Both the position numbers and the translations under genes were made by a program. Of a stretch of 7,792 nucleotides of DNA, positions 1-5,545 are shown piece after piece; positions within the stretch are counted from its first letter, which is position 1; each line of letters begins with the position of its first letter. The notes under the pieces are model-generated. The model ran no database searches, was not told where the DNA came from, and was given only the letters and a program-made list of their open reading frames with translations. This stretch comes from Akkermansia sp. GTDB taxonomy: Bacteria > Verrucomicrobiota > Verrucomicrobiia > Verrucomicrobiales > Akkermansiaceae. The stretch is from the NCBI GenBank assembly GCA_017379255.1, contig JAFNWZ010000431.1, positions 1 through 7,792 on the forward strand. Direction: 5' to 3'.

Positions 1-6
1 GCATCC

Positions 7-27
7 TAGGCTTGCGGGCCTGTTTTT
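7..27 (+). terminator. Possible weak terminator of an upstream gene
   Basis: A four- to five-pair stem (AGGC at 8-11 with GCCT at 18-21, six-base loop) is followed directly by G and five Ts. It could end transcription of a gene lying before the window. The stem is short, so this is a tentative call. Confidence 0.25.
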
Positions 28-48
28 GCGCTTTTCCGCACTAACAGC

Positions 49-77
49 TTGCAGAGGCTCCCGGATTCTGGTAACAT
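49..77 (+). promoter_or_regulatory. Sigma70-like promoter of the secreted-protein gene
   Basis: The -35 box TTGCAG (49-54) and the -10 box TAACAT (72-77) are separated by 17 bases. Transcription would begin near 84, giving a leader of about 25 bases. No Shine-Dalgarno sequence is visible before the ATG at 109. This is the only protein-gene promoter in the window with a leader of more than a few bases. The match was made by eye. Confidence 0.5.
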
Positions 78-108
78 GACACCGTAACAAATACACATTT
101 TCCACACT

Positions 109-618
109 ATGAATCTGAGACCTTTGGTATGTTCTGTGCTAGTGGCTGCTGCCGCTCTGAGCGGTGCTGCGGAGCCCCGTTCCGAACAGCCCCGGCGAAT
201 CGAAGAGCCTCCAATGAGCTACAAGGGCGAGCCCTATAGACTCTGGATGCTGGCTCACCATAATACCTTGGTTCTTGTAGAGCTGATAGAAGAAACCGTC
301 CTGCCGGTTCAGCATGGTATTTATGAACCGCATCGTATCAAGGCTCGCGTGATTGAAACCATCAAGGGCGAGCCGCTGCCTGATGAATACCTGGAGTACA
401 CGAGGACGCGAGAAATTTCTAGGAACGCACAAGGAAAGCAGCCGGGCTCATATCCCCTGAGCGGTCAATTTCTGCTTGGTATCGACAGAAATGCACTCGA
501 AAGGAATACCGAGACAGGATTACTCCATGCCGGGAAGCTGAATTTCCGCACACTCCCCGCTTCAGTCCTTCGCCACCTCCCCATGGTGAAGAAGGATTAT
601 CCCGAGCTTTTTGAATAA
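109..618 (+). CDS. Secreted protein of unknown function, 169 aa
   Basis: I do not recognise a family. The N-terminus is a typical Sec signal peptide: basic residue R4, a hydrophobic stretch over residues 6-18, and a small-residue site ending SGA, with likely cleavage near residue 20-21. C8 lies early in the hydrophobic core, so it is not a convincing lipobox. The mature part opens with a charged, proline-rich linker (residues 22-38). Residues 50-86 look beta-rich, and a motif around KGEPLP (86-91) follows. The second half, with LSGQFLLGIDRN near 117-128, resembles the core of a small exported beta-sheet protein. The product probably sits in the periplasm or at the cell surface. The gene stands alone ahead of the DUF6714-like gene, and 182 bases separate them. 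Base composition looks less GC-rich than in the genes after 2646. The ORF is intact and the start follows a readable promoter. Confidence 0.7.
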   Translation: MNLRPLVCSVLVAAAALSGAAEPRSEQPRRIEEPPMSYKGEPYRLWMLAHHNTLVLVELIEETVLPVQHGIYEPHRIKARVIETIKGEPLPDEYLEYTRTREISRNAQGKQPGSYPLSGQFLLGIDRNALERNTETGLLHAGKLNFRTLPASVLRHLPMVKKDYPELFE

Positions 619-681
619 AGCCGCACAAAACACCACTTTGCACCACATGACCCGCACCCGGCAGACCAAGGGCTCTACTTC

Positions 682-711
682 GAGCAAATCCTCGGCTTTT
701 GGCTCTGTTTT
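682..711 (+). terminator. Possible terminator after the secreted-protein gene
   Basis: GAGC (682-685) can pair with GCTC (702-705), with further A-T pairs inside, and a TGTTTTTG run follows. An alternative pairing uses GCTC (672-675) with GAGC (682-685). The structure is imperfect and the call is tentative. The rest of 619-765 shows no gene. Confidence 0.25.
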
Positions 712-765
712 TGCGCCATCGGCAACAACAATGCCGGAAACTCGCAACAAAATCCTCCTCCTCGC

Positions 766-794
766 TTGAACAGAGGGGCGGGAATGGCTATAAT
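766..794 (+). promoter_or_regulatory. Strong promoter with its -10 box 6 bases before the ATG
   Basis: The -35 box TTGAAC (766-771), a 17-base spacer and a perfect TATAAT (789-794) form the best promoter in the window. The -10 box ends 6 bases before the ATG at 801. The transcript should therefore start at or next to that ATG, giving a leaderless mRNA. This also argues against the longer in-frame start at 699, which would place the promoter inside the coding region. Confidence 0.75.
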
Positions 795-800
795 GCGGGC

Positions 801-1484
801 ATGTCAAAAAAGGCAAAGTCAGAAAAAACGCACCATCATCCCCTCCTAGAGCGTTTCAGCCCTGATGCGTTGGCCGAGGCCGAGGATTTTCTGGCGAGGA
901 TTGACGAACGCCGTCAAGCGTATAAGCCTGACAGTGTGAAGCTTTCGCCGCTTCGCCAAAGTCTTATAGCCCGTATTAAAGCTGCTTTTTCCGGGGTAAC
1001 CTGCTACCGAGAACCCCGAATGCTGCTTGGCGGCGAAGCAGAGGACGACTACTTGAGCCCGGACGCTCAGGCTCTGCTTACCCCTCTGGAGGAACGCGAT
1101 GACTGGGAGGATATTCCCGATGACCTGCTTCATGCCTGTTCCTGCGCACTGAGCTATGTGGGGCCCCATGCCTATCGTTTCCTGATTCCCCGCTTCATGG
1201 TGGGGGCTTTGCATAATGTGGTGGATATTTATCCCGGTTCGAGCCCCACATCTGACCTGGAGGTCTTCGCACGATGGAAGATGTACGACCTCAGCCCTGA
1301 ACAGCAACAGTGTCTTACTGATTTCCTCAATCTGGAGTGTGTGGAAGCGGACGATCCTCGCGACCAATTTTTACCATGGGAGCACGATGAGTACCGCGCC
1401 GAATATGCCGATCACATGGATTATCTCGAATACGGAGCTCTACTTGTGCAGCGGTATGCCGAACGCGAAGGGATCAAGGCGTAA
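801..1484 (+). CDS. DUF6714-like protein, 227 aa
   Basis: This is a predicted cytoplasmic protein without a signal peptide or membrane segment. The layout fits the DUF6714 family as I know it: an Arg/Lys-rich head (1-12), a helix with the LIARIKAAF pattern (55-63), a conserved tryptophan segment DDWEDI (100-105), the core LSYVGPHAYRFLIPRFM (117-133), and a C-terminal helix LSPEQQQCLTDFL (164-176). The function of the family is unknown, and genes of this type are often found scattered in accessory regions. The protein is acidic in its second half. The start at 801 is preferred over 699 because TATAAT ends 6 bases upstream and no Shine-Dalgarno site is present. A hairpin at 1558-1597 could end the transcript. 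I see no frameshift. The family call is from memory and was not searched. Confidence 0.8.
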   Translation: MSKKAKSEKTHHHPLLERFSPDALAEAEDFLARIDERRQAYKPDSVKLSPLRQSLIARIKAAFSGVTCYREPRMLLGGEAEDDYLSPDAQALLTPLEERDDWEDIPDDLLHACSCALSYVGPHAYRFLIPRFMVGALHNVVDIYPGSSPTSDLEVFARWKMYDLSPEQQQCLTDFLNLECVEADDPRDQFLPWEHDEYRAEYADHMDYLEYGALLVQRYAEREGIKA

Positions 1485-1528
1485 TTTAATTGAAGAAAAC
1501 ACCATCTGCAAGACTAGGCACCCCAAGG

Positions 1529-1663
1529 CTGGTCAAGAATCAGACTCAGATCTCGTCCATCGCTTGCAAGTGTCTTTTTGCTGCCTTGCAAGCGATGTTT
1601 CATTTTAGGTTGCCACCCGGCGGAAAATGCGCCCTAAAATTCTGAGTCTGTGTAGCTTGTCAG
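1529..1663. repeat. Nested inverted repeats forming a possible three-way junction
   Basis: An outer 10-bp perfect stem pairs CAGACTCAGA (1541-1550) with TCTGAGTCTG (1641-1650). It can be extended by CAAG (1534-1537) with CTTG (1656-1659) and by CTG (1529-1531) with CAG (1661-1663). Inside it lie two separate hairpins: 1558-1570 with 1585-1597 (13 bp, perfect) and 1602-1609 with 1633-1640 (8 bp, perfect). The second inner stem abuts the outer one. No ORF of substance overlaps. It could be a structured RNA, the tail of the upstream mRNA, or DNA recognised by a recombinase. Confidence 0.55.
1558..1606 (+). terminator. Likely terminator of the DUF6714-like gene
   Basis: The arms CATCGCTTGCAAG (1558-1570) and CTTGCAAGCGATG (1585-1597) match over 13 bp around a 14-base loop. 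TTTCATTTT follows on the plus strand. The T-rich tail is interrupted and the hairpin lies about 75 bases past the stop codon. It may instead belong to the larger folded structure at 1529-1663. Confidence 0.45.
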
Positions 1664-1709
1664 TTCGAAACATCTTTACTTGTCACAGAGTTGCCATCGC
1701 CCCAAAATC

Positions 1710-1877
1710 GCCTACCTGTCGCGGCGTAGCCTTGGCGAAGACGGAAGCTCACAGAATCAATAGATTGTAGATTCGAGGCATATTTAGTGACCCTGAAAAG
1801 CATTTGAACTTAGAAAAAGAGGCTTCCGGCTTCGAGTTCGGGCTTGCGCTCTCCTTTCTACGCCGTGACAGGTAGGC
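1710..1877. repeat. Inverted-repeat segment of 168 bp, MITE-like or a REP-like pair
   Basis: The ends 1710-1729 and 1858-1877 are inverted copies over 20 bp with one mismatch (left arm begins GCCTACCTGTC). Further in, 1736-1748 and 1822-1834 pair at 12 of 13 positions. The left half is therefore a compact 39-base unit (1710-1748). The right half (1822-1877) is the same unit in the other orientation with extra bases in its middle. The AT-richer centre (1749-1821) has no gene. The segment ends 21 bases before the GIY-YIG stop codon and is related to the copy at 2294-2340. Confidence 0.65.
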
Positions 1878-1898
1878 ATAACAGGCGTTGTGGGCTTT

Positions 1899-2183
1899 TT
1901 AAGAGAGCGATGTCATGCCCATGGGTAAGCCAAGATGTTTGATAACCCATTCCCGCCCGGAGTGTGATTTGAAATATTTCTCCAGCTCAGATGCTTGTTC
2001 TTCTGTTTGAACGGCTATTGCAGAGTGGATTTCCCACGGGGCAAACTTGGAAGTGTGTGGTACATGCCCGCCGTTGTGCGTTTTGAGCCGTGCTGCAAGG
2101 TCTGAGGTGTGGCCAACATAGAAGTGGGTGTGCGTGGTAGCGTCCCACAGGATGTAGACATAATAGAAGTGAGATGTTGGCAT
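1899..2183 (-). CDS. GIY-YIG family nuclease, stand-alone, 94 aa
   Basis: The protein is a single GIY-YIG domain, as in the UvrC N-terminal domain and YhbQ-type proteins, which cut one DNA strand using a tyrosine, an arginine and a metal-binding glutamate. Visible motifs are VYI (9-11, the GIY element), FYVGHT (21-26, the YIG element), R32 in the ARLKTHN helix, and a C-terminal LEKYFKS segment with E68 as the likely metal ligand. The ending SGREW is typical of this small subgroup. Length is normal for stand-alone members and no second domain is attached. The start at 2183 is supported by a -10 box ending 6 bases upstream. Palindromic repeats lie on both sides (1710-1877 and 2294-2414). The target and biological role are unknown. 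Homing, repair or repeat-linked activity are all possible. Confidence 0.88.
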   Translation of the reverse strand: MPTSHFYYVYILWDATTHTHFYVGHTSDLAARLKTHNGGHVPHTSKFAPWEIHSAIAVQTEEQASELEKYFKSHSGREWVIKHLGLPMGMTSLS

Positions 2184-2189
2184 GGCGGG

Positions 2190-2218
2190 AGTATAGTGGA
2201 TGTAGTGGGTGAATGCAA
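2190..2218 (-). promoter_or_regulatory. Promoter of the GIY-YIG gene, leaderless type
   Basis: On the minus strand, TTGCAT (2218-2213) and TATACT (2195-2190) are 17 bases apart. The -10 box ends exactly 6 bases before the ATG at 2183. An AT-rich stretch just upstream, including the palindrome AAATTAATTT (2231-2240), could act as an UP element. No Shine-Dalgarno sequence is present. Confidence 0.65.
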
Positions 2219-2293
2219 GTAGGAAAAATGAAATTAATTTTGCTATTGACCCGATATGTTGGCACCGTCTGTGGTATGCATCACGGGTGTTGC

Positions 2294-2414
2294 CCGGCTT
2301 CGAGTCTCGCTATCGCTCGCTTTCTACGCCGAGGCTAGGCTTCTACCGCTATGGTCTGAAAGACCATAGCGCCTACGCCTGCGGCAGCCATTCTGGCCTG
2401 CCTGGGCGTAGAAA
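2294..2414. repeat. Compound palindrome carrying another copy of the dispersed repeat
   Basis: CCGGCTTCGAGT (2294-2305) and TTTCTACGCCG (2321-2331) recur at 1826-1837 and 1855-1865, with 15 versus 17 bases between them. From 2321 the sequence folds as nested stems: TTTCTACGCC (2321-2330) with GGCGTAGAAA (2405-2414), AGGCTAGGC (2332-2340) with 2371-2380 (one bulge), and an 11-bp perfect hairpin (2347-2357 with 2361-2371, loop GAA). The segment lies between the GIY-YIG promoter and the tRNA terminator. The only ORF over it reads through the palindromes and is not credible. Confidence 0.65.
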
Positions 2415-2447
2415 AACAGCGTATCAGGTGACCTGATACGCTGTTTT
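2411..2447 (-). terminator. Strong rho-independent terminator of tRNA-Ala
   Basis: The arms 2413-2429 and 2431-2447 are perfect inverted copies over 17 bp around a single central base. The core is ACAGCGTATCAGGT. Read on the minus strand, the stem follows the tRNA 3' end by 8 bases and runs into five Ts. On the plus strand it ends in four Ts, so it may work in both directions. Confidence 0.85.
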
Positions 2448-2455
2448 ACGAAGCC

Positions 2456-2528
2456 TGGAGCATAGGGGATTCGAACCCCTGACCTGTTGCGTGCGATGCA
2501 ACCGCTCTACCAACTGAGCTAATGCCCC
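2456..2528 (-). tRNA. tRNA-Ala (anticodon CGC)
   Basis: A complete 73-base cloverleaf can be drawn. The acceptor stem GGGGCAT pairs with ATGCTCC. The D arm is GCTC-AGTTGGTA-GAGC, the anticodon stem GTTGC/GCAAC has loop ATCGCAC, and the T arm is AGGGG-TTCGAAT-CCCCT. The anticodon CGC reads the alanine codon GCG. The only acceptor wobble is G3-U70, the classic identity element for alanyl-tRNA synthetase, which independently supports alanine. The discriminator base is A. CCA is not encoded, because the next bases are GGC, so it must be added by the CCA-adding enzyme. A promoter lies 15-50 bases upstream and a strong terminator lies downstream, so it is a single-gene unit. Confidence 0.96.
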
Positions 2529-2549
2529 GCATGATGCGTTAACAGCGCG

Positions 2550-2578
2550 ATTTTACTCCTGTGCGGAGCTGGGTGCAA
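2550..2578 (-). promoter_or_regulatory. Promoter of tRNA-Ala
   Basis: On the minus strand, TTGCAC (2578-2573) and TAAAAT (2555-2550) are separated by 17 bases. Transcription would start near 2543, leaving a 5' leader of about 15 bases for RNase P to remove. Confidence 0.7.
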
Positions 2579-2610
2579 GCTTAATGTGCGGATTTTTTTG
2601 TCAGTATGGC

Positions 2611-2639
2611 TTGTGATTGCTGGGAAGAGGTGGTAGGAT
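2611..2639 (+). promoter_or_regulatory. Promoter of the SGNH hydrolase gene, leaderless type
   Basis: TTGTGA (2611-2616) and TAGGAT (2634-2639) have a 17-base spacer. The -10 box ends 6 bases before the ATG at 2646. A purine-rich GAGGTGG (2627-2633) lies upstream but is 12 bases from the ATG and inside the promoter, so it is a poor ribosome binding site. Confidence 0.5.
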
Positions 2640-2645
2640 GCAGGT

Positions 2646-3686
2646 ATGCAGATGCGGCAATTCGGATTATGGGTTCTGTTGTGGGTGGGGATATTGGCTT
2701 CTGGGGCGCAGGGTGAGGAGCTGCGTGTGCTGATGATCGGGAATAGTTATACGTTTTATAACCGGCTGCCGGATGCGTTGATGGCGCTGAGCCGCCGGAC
2801 GGATTGTCCGTTGCAGGTGGATTCGTATACGGCGGGGGCGATGAGTTTGCGCGGTTTTCTGGATTCGCCCGAGCATGCAAAGGCGCGGCAGATGCTGGCT
2901 TCGGGGGATTATGACTGGGTGGTGCTGCAGGATCAGAGCCAGACGCCCGCCGATAAGCCGGAGGAGACGTTGAATGCGGTCCGCCGCTGGGCGGAGATGG
3001 CCAAGGCTCAGGATACACGGGTGCTGTTGTTCCTTACGTGGGCGCATGCATCCGGTTCTGCCGGGCGTATGGTGCCGATGGAGAATATGCAGGAGCGGAC
3101 TAGTGCGACGTATTGCAGGGCGGCGGTGGAGAATGGGGCCCGGGTGGCGCCGGTGGGCGAGGCATGGTCCCGGTGGTACCGGCAGTTTCCGGGTAAGGCG
3201 CTTCATGCGCGGGACTGCTCGCACCCGAATGCGGAGGGGACGTATCTGGCGGCTTGTGTGTTGCATGGCGCGCTGAGCGGCAGCCAGTTGCGGAGTGTGC
3301 CTGCTACGCTGAAGCTGGGGCAGCGCGTGGTGTTGCAGGTGCCGGGGAGTTCTGCTGCGGCCTTGCAGAAGACGGCGAATGCGTCGTTAAAGGCGTTTAA
3401 GTCTCCCAGGGCATGGCTGGAGAAGCAGGAGAAGAAGGATGCGCGGCGTGTTTCGCCCCAGGCGGCTAAGGAGGCGCTGAAAAAGGGGATGAAGGCGGAT
3501 GAGCTGGTGGATTTGCTGGGTAAGCCTTATTTTGTTTCGGATAATGCGGGGCAGCGGGTGCTGCAGTTCCTGCTGAGTGGCGGGGCGGAGTTGTGCGCGT
3601 ATTGCTCTCAGCGGGGGACGGTGCGCTCGGTGAGCATTGCGATTCCCGGGCAGAGGGTGGATATTATTGATGTGGCTTCGCTTTGA
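2646..3686 (+). CDS. Exported SGNH-fold hydrolase with C-terminal BamE-like domain, 346 aa
   Basis: Residues 1-23 are a Sec signal peptide (hydrophobic 6-19, likely cleavage after AQG). Residues 25-212 are an SGNH/GDSL-type hydrolase with the DUF4886 flavour. IGNSY (31-35) carries the nucleophile S34, VVLQDQS (92-98) stands in for the block III region, and DCSHP (190-194) supplies the catalytic D190 and H193. Such enzymes deacylate esters on sugars or lipids. The substrate here cannot be read. A Lys/Ala-rich linker follows (240-270). Residues 271-335, with KKGMKADELVDLLGKP (279-294), resemble the SmpA/OmlA/BamE fold, a small domain usually found alone in outer-membrane lipoproteins. The pairing in one chain is unusual. 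The product should be periplasmic, since no lipobox is seen. A second ATG at 2652 is possible. The gene converges on the ccsA-like gene. Confidence 0.85.
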   Translation: MQMRQFGLWVLLWVGILASGAQGEELRVLMIGNSYTFYNRLPDALMALSRRTDCPLQVDSYTAGAMSLRGFLDSPEHAKARQMLASGDYDWVVLQDQSQTPADKPEETLNAVRRWAEMAKAQDTRVLLFLTWAHASGSAGRMVPMENMQERTSATYCRAAVENGARVAPVGEAWSRWYRQFPGKALHARDCSHPNAEGTYLAACVLHGALSGSQLRSVPATLKLGQRVVLQVPGSSAAALQKTANASLKAFKSPRAWLEKQEKKDARRVSPQAAKEALKKGMKADELVDLLGKPYFVSDNAGQRVLQFLLSGGAELCAYCSQRGTVRSVSIAIPGQRVDIIDVASL

Positions 3687-3700
3687 TGGCCTCCCCCTGC

Positions 3701-3730
3701 TCCTCCCTGCTCCGGCGGCGGCGGGGAGGA
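3701..3730. terminator. Possible bidirectional terminator between convergent genes
   Basis: TCCTCCC (3701-3707) can pair with GGGAGGA (3724-3730) around a GC-rich 16-base loop. An alternative partner is CCTCCCC (3690-3696) with GGGGAGG (3723-3729). Neither strand shows a T-run, so this may be only a GC-rich gap between the stop codons at 3686 and 3732. Confidence 0.25.
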
Positions 3731-3731
3731 C

Positions 3732-4484
3732 TTATTGGGCGTAGCTGTGCAGGGATTCGATGCGCGGCAGGAGGTTGACGACGAGGAAGGTGACGATGAC
3801 GGCGGCAAAGCCGAGCAGCAGCAGCCGCCGCCGCCAGCTGGCAAAGGCGGGGTAGCGCTCGATGTGCAGGTAGATGAGGTAGAGGCTCCAGGTGAGAAGT
3901 GACCAGGCTTCTTTGATGTCCCAGGCCCAGTAGCCGCCCCAGGCGGCATCGGCCCAGAGGGCGCCGCTCCACAGGCCGAAGGTCATGAAGGGGAAGGAGA
4001 GACGCACGAGGGCATCTGCGGCGCGCAGGCGGTTTTCGCAGCGCCAGGAGGCCAGGGTGAGGAGGGCGGCCACGGTCATGAGGCCGTAGGAGACGACGTA
4101 GGCGATGACGTGCGGCGCAAACCAGGGGGATTGCAGGGCGGGCATTTGCCGCCAGGTGGCCTGCAGGGGCATGCAGAGCGCACCGGTGAGGGCGATGGCG
4201 GAGGCGGCGGCAAGCCAGCCGGTGAGTTCCAGCGCGCGGTAGCGGCGCAGGTAGCAGGCAGCGGGGGCCATGACGAGGGGGAAGAAGGCGAGCACGTGGC
4301 GCATGTTGCCAAAGGGCGGTGCCTGGGCCAGCACCCAGTCTGCCACGAAGAGGAGGAACGCCACTACCCAGGCGGTGGCAAAAGCACGGCGGGAGTCCCC
4401 TGCCCGCCTGCGCGCGGCGGCCAGCACGCTGAGCAGGCAAAGCAGCAGCGCGAAGATGGTGAGGGTGTAGATGAGGGTTGTCAT
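3732..4484 (-). CDS. ccsA: Cytochrome c assembly protein, CcsA/ResC-like, 250 aa
   Basis: This is a multi-pass inner-membrane protein of the heme-handling (WWD) family, the partner of ResB/CcsB in System II cytochrome c maturation. It would carry heme across the membrane and present it to apocytochromes. About seven to eight hydrophobic segments can be seen. The WWD motif runs over residues 177-199 with W177, W182, W186, W188, D189 and W194. The usual WDPKE reads WDIKE here. H125 (in WFAPH) and H246 (in SLHSY) match the two outer heme-ligand histidines. The start at 4484 overlaps the upstream stop codon as ATGA and has AGGAGG (4500-4495) ten bases upstream. An earlier in-frame ATG at 4514 lacks this support. 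The 4-bp overlap implies translational coupling to the resB-like gene. It is the last gene of the apparent operon. Confidence 0.88.
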   Translation of the reverse strand: MTTLIYTLTIFALLLCLLSVLAAARRRAGDSRRAFATAWVVAFLLFVADWVLAQAPPFGNMRHVLAFFPLVMAPAACYLRRYRALELTGWLAAASAIALTGALCMPLQATWRQMPALQSPWFAPHVIAYVVSYGLMTVAALLTLASWRCENRLRAADALVRLSFPFMTFGLWSGALWADAAWGGYWAWDIKEAWSLLTWSLYLIYLHIERYPAFASWRRRLLLLGFAAVIVTFLVVNLLPRIESLHSYAQ

Positions 4485-5515
4485 GGCTGGGTTTCCTCCT
4501 TTCTCCACCAGCACCAGACGGCGGTGCAGATGATGATGCCTACCATGCCGCAGAGGGCGGCAAAGCGTCCGGGGGCCCGGCGCGCCTGCATGAGCACCTC
4601 AGTATGAGGCCCTTCCCGGCGGTAGGATGAGAGGGTGAAGCGCCAGTCCTTGCAGGCAAAGGGGGAGTTGACGCGCAGTTCGGCCTTGTGGGTTTCGGGG
4701 CGGCCGCGGTGGTCGGTAAAGGCGACGATGCGCGCGCAGTAGTCGCGCACGGTGGCAGGGTTCTGCACCAGCACGCGCATGGGCTGCCCGGGTATCATGA
4801 GGAAGGGGTGCGGCATGCCGGGGGCGTTCTTCAGGGCGCTGAGCGGCCAGCTTTCGTTCCCCAGGTGCAGGGTGTCGCCGCGGCGTTCCACGGGCTGCAT
4901 GGGTCCGGGGCGGCCGTTTTCGAAGGTGTAGAGGGAGTAGGTGGCATCGTCATAATGCTGCACCACAAAATCATCCACCCGCAGGCGGAACTCCAGCGGA
5001 AGGGTGCGGCCATCATCCAGCACCAGTTCAGTCAGTTCGGTGCGGGCATCTGCCGGCAGGGTCACAGGCACGCGGATTTCACAGGCGGCATCCACAAAAG
5101 CGCCGATGCCCAGCAACGCCACGGCCCAGTGCAGCCCGGCAAGCCAGAGGATGCGCTGGTTCATGACGCGGTAGCACAGGAAGCCGAATACGGCCATGAA
5201 TACCACGCCGGTGAGCGCTACGCAGGCCATGCCCACAGCTCCCGCCCACATGGGGCCGCCGATGCGGGCATATTCCAGGGCTTTTGCGCCGTATTGCCCG
5301 AGCATGCAGAGACCGGTGACGGTGAAGAAGAGGAACACCAGCCCGAAGATGAGCTGCCCCCGGCTGCCCACGGCGAGACGCCAGCCGCCCGCAAGGCAGA
5401 GGATGATGGTGATGACACCCAGCAGCAGCATTGCCCCGCTGCGGTAGACCTCCGGCGCGCCCAGCAGGGGGAACGCCCCGGCCAGCAGCAGCACACAGGC
5501 TGCCCCCAGCGCCAT
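4481..5515 (-). CDS. ResB-like cytochrome c biogenesis protein, 344 aa
   Basis: The first 142 residues hold four to five membrane helices (about 3-20, 27-45, 53-72, 92-115 and 122-142). A periplasmic domain follows (145-315) and then a final helix (317-337) with a short basic-acidic tail. The segment VNSPFACKDWRFTLSSYR (282-299) matches the ResB/CcsB signature VN.P..Y.G..FYQSSYD, followed by the usual VL...R.P.G stretch. The ResB call also rests on the coupled ccsA-like gene. It would bind and guide apocytochrome or heme with CcsA. It is short and diverged for ResB, and the N-terminal half is poorly conserved. The start at 5515 is chosen because AAAGGAGGA sits just before it (AGGAGG 5525-5520). 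An in-frame ATG at 5542 gives nine more residues but no ribosome binding site. Confidence 0.7.
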   Translation of the reverse strand: MALGAACVLLLAGAFPLLGAPEVYRSGAMLLLGVITIILCLAGGWRLAVGSRGQLIFGLVFLFFTVTGLCMLGQYGAKALEYARIGGPMWAGAVGMACVALTGVVFMAVFGFLCYRVMNQRILWLAGLHWAVALLGIGAFVDAACEIRVPVTLPADARTELTELVLDDGRTLPLEFRLRVDDFVVQHYDDATYSLYTFENGRPGPMQPVERRGDTLHLGNESWPLSALKNAPGMPHPFLMIPGQPMRVLVQNPATVRDYCARIVAFTDHRGRPETHKAELRVNSPFACKDWRFTLSSYRREGPHTEVLMQARRAPGRFAALCGMVGIIICTAVWCWWRKEETQP

Positions 5516-5545
5516 GATTCCTCCTTTAAGCCAACTGCTCATGCG

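Noticed and set aside
699..800. An N-terminal extension of 34 codons on the DUF6714-like gene
   Set aside because: The near-consensus promoter at 766-794 lies inside it, and the family core starts well after residue 35 of the long form.
1541..1880. A CRISPR array in the repeat-rich stretch
   Set aside because: Repeats are few, differ in length and orientation, and are not regularly spaced. No cas gene is present.
2246..2280. TTGACC at 2246 as a plus-strand promoter
   Set aside because: No -10 box lies at 16-18 bases. The next TATG-like sequence is 23 bases away and no gene follows on that strand.
2209..2436. A 75-codon plus-strand frame
   Set aside because: It reads through nested palindromes and ends inside the tRNA terminator stem. 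It has no promoter or ribosome binding site.
1485..2528. A genomic island integrated at the tRNA-Ala 3' end
   Set aside because: I found no second copy of the tRNA 3' end (the TTCGAATCCCC region) in the window and no integrase. The repeats and nuclease could be an insertion, but not a demonstrated tRNA-targeted one.
2667..3266. A 199-codon minus-strand frame opposite the SGNH hydrolase
   Set aside because: It is rich in Arg, His and Pro, as expected of an antisense frame, while the plus-strand frame has a signal peptide and catalytic motifs.
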